NCBI GenBank assembly: GCA_958295805.1
Contig: OY282373.1
Span: forward strand, 28,501-92,500
Origin: an uncultured Nitrospirales bacterium
Lineage (GTDB): Bacteria; Nitrospirota; Nitrospiria; Nitrospirales; UBA8639
DNA: 64,000 nt
Reading direction: 5' to 3'
How positions within the stretch are numbered: the first letter of the stretch is position 1; each line of letters begins with the position of its first letter. Positions 55,072-64,000 of the stretch are shown piece by piece. Both the position numbers and the translations under genes were made by a program. A model generated the notes under the pieces. The model worked only from the letters and a program-made list of their open reading frames with translations. It was not told the origin of the DNA and made no database searches.

Positions 55072-56478
55072 CTACAGAATGTACCTGCTCAAGTCCTGAT
55101 CTTTGACGATATCCTTTAAATGATCCTTCACGTACGTCGCGTCAATGACGACTTTTTTCTCCTTCAGTTCCTGGGCTTCGAAGGAGACCTCTTCCAGCAA
55201 CCGTTCGACGATTGTAAAGAGCCGGCGTGCTCCGATGTTCTCCGTTCGATCATTGACCTCGACCGCAATGGCCGCAATGGTTTCAATGCCTTCTCTGGTA
55301 AAGTCCAAAGTGATGCCTTCGGTTTCCAGCAACGCTTGATATTGTTTGACCAAGGCATTACGAGGCTCCGTTAATATTCGAACCAGATCGTCCTGGGTCA
55401 ACGGCTCCAATTCCACTCGAATGGGAAATCGACCTTGCAGTTCGGGAATCAAATCCGCCGGCTTGGCCACGTGGAACGCCCCGGCGGCAATGAAGAGAAC
55501 GTGGTCGGTCTTCACGGGACCGTACTTGGTGTTGATCGTCGATCCTTCTACAATCGGCAGCAGATCCCGCTGCACGCCTTCGCGGGAGACATCGGGTCCC
55601 ATACTCTTTTCTCGACCGGCAATTTTATCGACTTCGTCTAAAAACACGATGCCGGATTGCTCCACCCGCTCAATCGCGTCCCGCGTCACTTCATCCATGT
55701 CAATGAGTTTCTGCGCTTCTTCCTGCGTAAAATACTTCACGGCATCTGGAATTTTCATGACGCGATTTTTTTTCTTCCCGGAGATCAAGCCTCCCAACAT
55801 TTCACGGAGACTATTTTCGAGTTCTTCCATGCCTCCGACGTTGGAGATAATGCCCACCGGCAGGTTCCGTTCCTTGACTTCGATTTCCACGGTTCGGGCA
55901 TCGAGTCTGCCTTCCCGTAGTTGTTTGCGGAATTTCTGTCGCGTGCCGTCCCCCGGAGTTCCAGAGGGATTGACCGCCGCATCAGCGTCTTGCCCGTCAA
56001 ACCCCGTGGTTCGCGGTTGACTCGGCGGAAGGAGCAAATCCAGCACGCGATCTTCCGCCAAATCTTCGGCCTTGCGTTCAACCCGCTTCAGCGATGCGCC
56101 CTTCACCATCGTGACTGACTGTTCGGTCAAATCTCGAATGATCGATTCCACGTCGCGCCCGACGTATCCCACTTCGGTAAATTTCGACGCCTCAACCTTA
56201 ATGAACGGCGCATCGGCCAGTTTGGCCAATCTCCTGGAAATTTCCGTTTTTCCGACGCCCGTGGGACCGATCATGATGATGTTCTTCGGGAAAATTTCAT
56301 CTCGCAATTCCGGGCTGAGTTGTTGACGACGCCATCGATTCCGCAACGCAATGGCCACCATGCGTTTAGCGTCGCGTTGCCCGATCACGTATCGGTCGAG
56401 CACTTCGACGATTTCACGAGGAGACAAACAATCGAATGGCACCGTCTCCGCCGTTTCTAATGGTAAGGACTGTTTCAT
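55072..56478 (-). CDS. hslU: HslU, ATPase subunit of the HslUV protease
   Basis: A 468-residue AAA+ unfoldase. Walker A is [10 protein letters not shown] (about residues 72-81), Walker B is [12 protein letters not shown], with the I-domain between them (about 115-250), arginine-finger region [10 protein letters not shown] and the [20 protein letters not shown]-terminal block. The C-terminal DLSRYIL is the tail that docks onto HslV. The pore loop GYVGRDVE is also present. It starts inside the hslV stop codon region (4-nt overlap), so the two subunits are made together. Confidence 0.97.
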   Translation of the reverse strand: MKQSLPLETAETVPFDCLSPREIVEVLDRYVIGQRDAKRMVAIALRNRWRRQQLSPELRDEIFPKNIIMIGPTGVGKTEISRRLAKLADAPFIKVEASKFTEVGYVGRDVESIIRDLTEQSVTMVKGASLKRVERKAEDLAEDRVLDLLLPPSQPRTTGFDGQDADAAVNPSGTPGDGTRQKFRKQLREGRLDARTVEIEVKERNLPVGIISNVGGMEELENSLREMLGGLISGKKKNRVMKIPDAVKYFTQEEAQKLIDMDEVTRDAIERVEQSGIVFLDEVDKIAGREKSMGPDVSREGVQRDLLPIVEGSTINTKYGPVKTDHVLFIAAGAFHVAKPADLIPELQGRFPIRVELEPLTQDDLVRILTEPRNALVKQYQALLETEGITLDFTREGIETIAAIAVEVNDRTENIGARRLFTIVERLLEEVSFEAQELKEKKVVIDATYVKDHLKDIVKDQDLSRYIL

Positions 56479-57017
56479 AAAGACGCCTTCAATTCTTCAA
56501 TGACGATTTCTTGATTGGTGTAAATATCAATCCCGGCCGCAATGCGCATCGCTTGGTCAACAACGTCGGTCGCCCCTAAGGAGGAATGCTTCATCAACGC
56601 ACGAGCCGCAGCCAGCGCATACGGCCCACCTGATCCTATGGCCAGCATTCCATCTTCCGGTTCCACTACGTCCCCCGTCCCGGAAATGATAAAAGACTGA
56701 CGTTCATCCGCTACGGCCAACAGCGCCTCCAGGCGGCGCAGCACGCGATCCGTCCGCCAATCTTTCGCTAGTTCCACCGCGGCACGGGTCAGATTTCCTC
56801 GATATTCTTCTAACTTCACCTCAAATTTTTCAAAGAGGGTAAAGGCATCCGCGGTGGCCCCGGCAAAGCCCGCGATTACTTGATTCTGATATAAGCGGCG
56901 AACTTTGCGGGCGTTGGCCTTCATGACCGTGGTCCCCACCGTCACTTGGCCGTCGGACCCCATGGCGACGCTTCCATCGCGGCGAACGGAAAGAATCGTC
57001 GTGGCCCGTATCTTCAT
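56475..57017 (-). CDS. hslV: HslV, peptidase subunit of the HslUV protease
   Basis: A 180-residue proteasome-like peptidase. The catalytic N-terminal threonine is the first Thr in [12 protein letters not shown], so about five residues (MKIRA) would be removed for maturation, a longer leader than the single Met in many bacteria. [25 protein letters not shown] and [18 protein letters not shown] are typical. It overlaps xerC upstream and hslU downstream by 4 nt each. Confidence 0.96.
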   Translation of the reverse strand: MKIRATTILSVRRDGSVAMGSDGQVTVGTTVMKANARKVRRLYQNQVIAGFAGATADAFTLFEKFEVKLEEYRGNLTRAAVELAKDWRTDRVLRRLEALLAVADERQSFIISGTGDVVEPEDGMLAIGSGGPYALAAARALMKHSSLGATDVVDQAMRIAAGIDIYTNQEIVIEELKASL

Positions 57018-58015
57018 GAGGGGTTTCCTTTGGCTCGGGACTGTGACGTCGTAACGGTGCCGGCACGAGGATGTGCCTGATCGTAGACTTCCATCAACCG
57101 ATCCGTGGCCAGATGCGTGTATTTTTGCGTCGTGGCTAAGGACGCATGGCCCAGCATTTCCTGAATGACCCGCAGATCGGCGCCTTCATCCAATAAATGG
57201 GTCGCATAGGAATGCCGGAGAGTATGCGGGGTCACGGTTCCGCCCTGCAACCAAGAGGCGTAACGCTGCACGATCCGCTCGACGCTCCGCACGGACAACC
57301 GGCCTCCTCGATTATTTCGAAACACGGGGACGTCACTTCTCGGTTCAGGGCGGGCAGCCGTGCTCATCGTCCGTTTCGATGACGAGGGGTCCGCGGCGTG
57401 TAACTGGTGCGGACGCCACGAACTCACCGCCAGATAGCGTTGAATGGCATCCAGCGCCACTTGTCCGATCGGCACCAGACGTTCCTTTTTGCCTTTACCT
57501 CGCAACTGCACCATCCCGGCATCCCAACTGAAATCGCTCCAATTCATGCCCACCAGTTCACTGACTCGCGCGCCGGTTGAATAGAGTGTCTCCAAAATGG
57601 CCTGGTCCCGTGCGGCCCGCGCCCCTTCATTCGAATCCGGAGACTCCATCAATCGTTCCGCCTCATCCTTGGTCAAGACTTGGGGTAAGCGTTGACCGAG
57701 TCGCGGAGACCGCACTTGAGCCGCCGGATTGCTCGGGACCTGTCCGCGTTGATGCAAAAATTTGAACAGACTCCGCAGCACGGCGAGTTTCCGTGCCTGT
57801 GATGATTTTTTCTCCTTCCGGTTCGACAACCACACGAGAAATCGACGAATGAGGGCGGCATCAACCTGCGTGGGAGCCGTTCCTTCGTTACCTGTTCCTT
57901 TTTGGAGAAAAGTCACAAATTGCCGAAGGTCCGATCGATAACTCCGAATCGTTTCTTTCGACGCGCCACGCTCTACGTCCAGATACGTCAGGAAACAACG
58001 AATTGCGTCTTCCAT
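57014..58015 (-). CDS. xerC: Tyrosine recombinase XerC
   Basis: A 333-residue site-specific recombinase, probably for resolving chromosome dimers at dif. The N-terminal core-binding SAM-like domain spans about residues 1-95. The catalytic residues are R in [11 protein letters not shown] in [11 protein letters not shown], the [12 protein letters not shown] box, GH in [14 protein letters not shown] and the Tyr nucleophile in that last motif. A hydrophilic insert of about 25 residues (after [13 protein letters not shown], rich in S, T, R, P) precedes [14 protein letters not shown]; it makes this protein longer than the usual 300. It overlaps trmFO by 28 nt. Confidence 0.93.
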   Translation of the reverse strand: MEDAIRCFLTYLDVERGASKETIRSYRSDLRQFVTFLQKGTGNEGTAPTQVDAALIRRFLVWLSNRKEKKSSQARKLAVLRSLFKFLHQRGQVPSNPAAQVRSPRLGQRLPQVLTKDEAERLMESPDSNEGARAARDQAILETLYSTGARVSELVGMNWSDFSWDAGMVQLRGKGKKERLVPIGQVALDAIQRYLAVSSWRPHQLHAADPSSSKRTMSTAARPEPRSDVPVFRNNRGGRLSVRSVERIVQRYASWLQGGTVTPHTLRHSYATHLLDEGADLRVIQEMLGHASLATTQKYTHLATDRLMEVYDQAHPRAGTVTTSQSRAKGNPS

Positions 58016-59307
58016 GCTTGAAACTCATCCAGAGCCCGTTGGTGGATCATGCGTCGCCTCTGTACTTTGTCCCGAATCTTGGCGGGAAGGGGTGGAAACA
58101 ATCCAAAGTTGGTATTCATGGGCTGGAAGTATCGGGCATCACTCGTTGTCAGATAATTGATCAACGCTCCATGCGCCGTGGTGAGAGGCGGCGTCACCAT
58201 CGGCAGGTTGGCCAACGCCCGCGCAGCATTGATGCCGACTAATCCGCCGGTTGCCGCTGATTCCACGTAGCCCTCGACGCCGATAAGACACCCTGCCAAG
58301 AACGTAGTCCCGCGGCTCTTCAACTGCAAGGTGTTCCTCAACAATGCCGGAGCATTCACGAACGTATTGCGATGGACGCTCCCGAATCGGAGAAATTCGG
58401 CCCGTTCAAGACCCGGAATCATCCGAAACACCCGCTGTTGTTCAGGATACTTTAACTTGGTTTGGAAGCCTACCATGTTATAACAGGAACCATACCGATT
58501 TTCCGCTCGTAATTGCAGGACCGCATGAGATTGTTTCCCGGTGTGCGGATCAATCAATCCCACGGGTTTCATCGGCCCGAAGGTTAACGTCTGCTTTCCG
58601 CGTTCCGCCATGGCTTCAATCGGGATACACCCTTCAAAGTAGGGGACTTGTTCAAAGTCTTTGGCTTGCACCTTCTCCGCCGCCATCAGCGCGTCGTAAA
58701 AGGCCGTATACGTTTTGTCATCCATCGGACAATTGAGATAGTCCGCTCCCCCTTTATCATAGCGAGACGCTCTGAACACTTTCTGCATGTCAATGGATTC
58801 CGCATCAATGATCGGCGAAATGGCGTCAAAGAAGGCCAGGTTCTTTTTCTGCGTCAGCGCGGTCAAGGCTTGACTCATTCGTTCTGAGGTCAAGGGACCC
58901 GTCGCCACAATGCAGAGGGCATCAGTCGGAATCTCTTGAACCTCTTCACGTACGATCCGAATGTTGGGATGGGTCTCCAACGTGTTCGTCACTTCCTGCG
59001 CGAAGAGATCGCGATCCACGGCCAGCGCCGCCCCGGCAGGCACCCGTGCGAGTTCCGCTGCCCGCATCACCAGGGAATTCAACAGGCGCATCTCTTCTTT
59101 CAAAAGGCCGGGCGCACTCACCGGGTCGGCTGACCCTAAGGAATTGGAGCACACGATTTCCGCCAACTGGCCGGTCTTATGCGCCGCTGTTCCCTGCATG
59201 GGCCGCATCTCATACAGGGTGACGCTGGCCCCTCGTTCCGCGGCCTGCCAAGCGGCTTCCGACCCCGCCAGACCACCCCCGATCACGACCACCTGATCAC
59301 GCATCAT
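57988..59307 (-). CDS. trmFO: TrmFO, folate-dependent tRNA (uracil-54) methyltransferase
   Basis: A 439-residue flavoprotein that makes ribothymidine at tRNA position 54 using methylene-tetrahydrofolate. FAD-binding VVIGGGLAGSEAAWQAAERG opens the protein; YEMRP, KTGQLAEIVCSNSL, FFDAISPI, FEGCIPIEAMAERG, MVGFQTKLKYPEQQRVFRMIPGL and AGCLIGVEGYVESAATGGLVGI are all family blocks. First gene of the trmFO-xerC-hslV-hslU-argB run, whose overlaps suggest one operon. Confidence 0.96.
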   Translation of the reverse strand: MMRDQVVVIGGGLAGSEAAWQAAERGASVTLYEMRPMQGTAAHKTGQLAEIVCSNSLGSADPVSAPGLLKEEMRLLNSLVMRAAELARVPAGAALAVDRDLFAQEVTNTLETHPNIRIVREEVQEIPTDALCIVATGPLTSERMSQALTALTQKKNLAFFDAISPIIDAESIDMQKVFRASRYDKGGADYLNCPMDDKTYTAFYDALMAAEKVQAKDFEQVPYFEGCIPIEAMAERGKQTLTFGPMKPVGLIDPHTGKQSHAVLQLRAENRYGSCYNMVGFQTKLKYPEQQRVFRMIPGLERAEFLRFGSVHRNTFVNAPALLRNTLQLKSRGTTFLAGCLIGVEGYVESAATGGLVGINAARALANLPMVTPPLTTAHGALINYLTTSDARYFQPMNTNFGLFPPLPAKIRDKVQRRRMIHQRALDEFQAWKTQFVVS

Positions 59308-59386
59308 TGGTTGATTCCCCCTTAAGAAATCGGCAGGAAATTCTGGTTCGACGACTCCGAAGAGTGGGCAAAAACCATTGGAAGGA

Positions 59387-59797
59387 TCAACCCGAGCGCC
59401 ACTCGGTTAAGCAAGCAATCCCCGGAAACTCATCAAAGCCCGTATCAAAACTGAAGATTCGTGTTACCCCATGATGCGCCATGACCGCAATATAGAGAGC
59501 ATCTCCAGCGGACAACCCTTTGGCCGAAAGCACGATATCTTTAGCACGCTCGACATCTCTTCGGTCAACGGGAAATACTTCATCAACAATGCCTAACAAG
59601 GCTTCAAACGCAGACGGAATCGCACCACGTCTGACTAGAGCCACGTATCGGCGGAGAATTTCTTGTAGAACCTCCGCGTCCGTGACGAGTCGTTCATCAT
59701 GAGCAATGCAGGCTTCCAATGTCTGTTGTGCAATGAGTTTGTTTGGATGAGCCGCTCCAACAGGATACATTGGAGCATTGGAGTCAATGAAAATCAT
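59387..59797 (-). CDS. PIN-domain ribonuclease toxin (VapC-like)
   Basis: A 136-residue PIN-domain protein. The acidic active site is visible as D5 ([11 protein letters not shown]), E46 or its neighbour ([11 protein letters not shown]), D99 ([12 protein letters not shown]) and the C-terminal [12 protein letters not shown]. It would be an RNase toxin held by the antitoxin gene just upstream, which it overlaps by 4 nt. Confidence 0.85.
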   Translation of the reverse strand: MIFIDSNAPMYPVGAAHPNKLIAQQTLEACIAHDERLVTDAEVLQEILRRYVALVRRGAIPSAFEALLGIVDEVFPVDRRDVERAKDIVLSAKGLSAGDALYIAVMAHHGVTRIFSFDTGFDEFPGIACLTEWRSG

Positions 59798-60051
59798 GGA
59801 GAACGGTTGACTCGATACCCTTGCTCAATTTCGTCAAGAAGCTGCTCAACGTCACCCGTTGGGAAGTCATGCTTGGCCGCAGCACGAACCACTCTTAGCT
59901 TTTTTCGAGCGTTGATGACGGGAATTTGTTGACGGGCGGTTCGCAACGCTTGGCGAACCCATTCCGCCACGGTCATCTGCTGGCGTTGGGCCGTGCGTTG
60001 AACCTCTCGCATTTCCTTGTTGTCAAGAATAACTTGGAGTCGCTTACTCAT
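59794..60051 (-). CDS. Antitoxin of the VapBC-type pair
   Basis: An 85-residue protein from ATG 60051 (the frame opens at 60087). The N-terminus [37 protein letters not shown] is a ribbon-helix-helix DNA-binding motif. The C-terminal part ([19 protein letters not shown]) is the acidic toxin-binding tail. The order antitoxin-toxin with 4-nt overlap is standard. Confidence 0.82.
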   Translation of the reverse strand: MSKRLQVILDNKEMREVQRTAQRQQMTVAEWVRQALRTARQQIPVINARKKLRVVRAAAKHDFPTGDVEQLLDEIEQGYRVNRSP

Positions 60052-60189
60052 AACTGTGAGTCTAAAATGCTCCATACCATGAGTCAAATACCACCATTGC
60101 GGAAGCGAAAGGGAGAGATTGTGAAGAATTCCTTACTCAAAGTCGCCTCAAAAGTTTGAATTCGACATCCAACGTTGGGCTACACTTTA

Positions 60190-61068
60190 TCACACGATTC
60201 CATCCTGGGATTTCAACCCTAACGTGTCGAGAAGAGGTTCCAAAGCCTGAACGACTCGTGCATGGCAGAAGCCGTTGGTGGCTAACAGTCCGCGCGTGTT
60301 GTTGAGTTGGGGTACACCGTAGATCAAGGGCTGCCCAAGCACGTTGGTAAATTGTCCGCCGGCTGCACGCAGGATCGCTTCGGGACCGCAGGTATCCCAA
60401 AGTTTTGTGTACGGGCCGGGTTCCAGGTACACATCGGCTTCCCCTGCGGCAATCAGGCCGATTTTCAATCCCACGCTTCCCAAGGGAATTTCTTTTCCAA
60501 CGCCTAAATTCTGGCTGATCGTTCCTAACAGAGGATGTCGATGAGATCGAGACACCGTCATGATGATCGGTTTTCCAGGATCCCGCTCTTGTGTCACCAA
60601 CGACGTGCGCTCTTTTTCGTGTTCCATCCAAGCCCCCATTCCTACGACTCCGGCGTATAACACGTCTCCATAGGGTTGATAGACCACACCCAGTCGAGGC
60701 CGTCCCTTAACCGCCAAGCCGATCATCACGGAAAATTCTCCGTTCTTGCCAATAAATTCTTTTGTGCCGTCAAGCGGATCAACGTACCACACCCGAGGTA
60801 CGGGTTGGGTGACCTCGGGTCTTGGACTTTCCTCGGCCACCACGAGGTCGTGGGGAAAGGTCCGTGTCAGGCTCTCCACAATCAAGTCGTTGGCTCGTTG
60901 ATCGGCTTCCGTCACGGGATCATTTTGACTTTTATAGGCCACGGCAAAATCGGTGGCATACACGTCCATCACAATTTGGCCCGCCTGCCTGACGACTTCC
61001 ACCGCCAGAGACAATTCTTTATCCATTTCGGAAACGTCGTTTGTCAGAAGACCACACGGGTTCATCAC
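60190..61068 (-). CDS. Inositol-monophosphatase-family phosphatase, CysQ-like
   Basis: A 292-residue magnesium-dependent, lithium-sensitive-type phosphatase. The metal motifs are NDPVTEADQRAN (about residues 51-62), VVAEES, WYVDPLDGTKEFI (about 95-107) and the C-terminal LWDTCGPEAILRAAGGQ. The TKEFI variant is typical of 3'(2'),5'-bisphosphate nucleotidase (CysQ), which removes PAP from sulfate assimilation. GTG at 61068 with GAGGG 7-8 nt upstream is chosen; an ATG follows directly and another lies at 61026. It lies just after the rRNA terminator. Confidence 0.88.
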   Translation of the reverse strand: MMNPCGLLTNDVSEMDKELSLAVEVVRQAGQIVMDVYATDFAVAYKSQNDPVTEADQRANDLIVESLTRTFPHDLVVAEESPRPEVTQPVPRVWYVDPLDGTKEFIGKNGEFSVMIGLAVKGRPRLGVVYQPYGDVLYAGVVGMGAWMEHEKERTSLVTQERDPGKPIIMTVSRSHRHPLLGTISQNLGVGKEIPLGSVGLKIGLIAAGEADVYLEPGPYTKLWDTCGPEAILRAAGGQFTNVLGQPLIYGVPQLNNTRGLLATNGFCHARVVQALEPLLDTLGLKSQDGIV

Positions 61069-61092
61069 CTCGTGCCCTCAGAATTTTCTACA

Positions 61093-61131
61093 CAAAAAAG
61101 AAAAGCCCACGGATACGATGATCCGTGGGCT
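61093..61131 (-). terminator. Intrinsic terminator of the rRNA operon
   Basis: AGCCCACGGAT / ATCCGTGGGCT form an 11-bp stem with a 6-nt loop (stem 61104-61131). On the minus strand it is followed by TTTTCTTTTTT. It lies directly after 5S rRNA. Confidence 0.92.
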
Positions 61132-61139
61132 AACAAAAA

Positions 61140-61256
61140 ACCCGGCAACATCCTACTTTCCCACAGCCTCGCGGCTGCAGTATCATCGGCCCTGGAGGGC
61201 TTAACTTCCGTGTTCGGGATGGGTACGGGTGTGGCCCCTCCGGTATGATCACCGGG
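61140..61256 (-). rRNA. rrf: 5S ribosomal RNA
   Basis: About 117 nt. Ends pair (CCCGG at the 5' end with CCGGG at the 3' end). Internal landmarks CCCGAACACGGAAGTTAAG and GGGAAAGTAGG are standard 5S features. It lies 36 nt after 23S in the operon. Confidence 0.95.
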
Positions 61257-61292
61257 AATTCCTTCTAGGTCACGTCTATCAGAAGTAAAATG

Positions 61293-64000
<2,708 letters not shown>

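Overview
The window reads as a chromosomal segment of a GC-rich, Gram-negative bacterium. Evidence for Gram-negative is a tripartite RND pump with an outer-membrane lipoprotein, a periplasmic di-haem peroxidase and a giant protein ending in an outer-membrane barrel. The minus-strand order trmFO-xerC-hslV-hslU-argB next to an rRNA operon resembles Nitrospira-type genomes (Nitrospirota). That placement is inference from gene order and style, not a database result.

Layout. 1-7.9 kb (minus): a partial receiver/Rossmann signalling protein, a PPK2 polyphosphate kinase, and an RND efflux operon (outer-membrane factor, adaptor, pump). 8-12.1 kb: small envelope proteins (DUF1579, DoxX), a truncated acetyltransferase-like ORF, a radical-SAM protein with unusual cysteine spacing, and a HicAB toxin-antitoxin pair. 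12.1-14.2 kb: a decayed trypsin-like protease turned into a tandem array of about 320-bp units, each carrying a double-palindrome REP-like element. 14.3-18.5 kb (minus): a secreted Sel1-repeat protein with a 72-bp tandem-repeat linker, and an MscS channel. 18.9-26 kb: a 2-oxoglutarate oxygenase, a DUF819 membrane protein, a di-haem cytochrome c peroxidase, a DapF-like protein with both catalytic cysteines replaced by serine, and DNA polymerase I with a degenerate proofreading site.

26-45.4 kb: REP-like elements, a run of 13 G, frameshifted remains of an adhesin-like gene, then one 18.4-kb gene for a secreted protein of about 6,100 residues (about 46 Calx-beta-like modules and a C-terminal barrel). 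46-51.4 kb: exonuclease III and two tandem TMTC-like membrane/TPR paralogues. 51.4-53.4 kb (minus): a large membrane protein gene split by one in-frame TAG.

53.4-64 kb (minus): a nicotinamidase-like hydrolase with altered catalytic residues, argB, hslU, hslV, xerC and trmFO (a tightly overlapped cluster), a VapBC-type pair, a CysQ-like phosphatase, 5S rRNA and most of a 23S rRNA gene. The 23S gene is interrupted by a 281-nt insert with group I intron hallmarks, directly after E. coli position U1931. This is the clearest unusual element in the window.

Repeats shape the window. At least four dispersed palindromic families occur, several overlapping gene 3' ends or lying in frame inside coding sequence. 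No tRNA, CRISPR array, integrase of a mobile element or transposase gene was seen.
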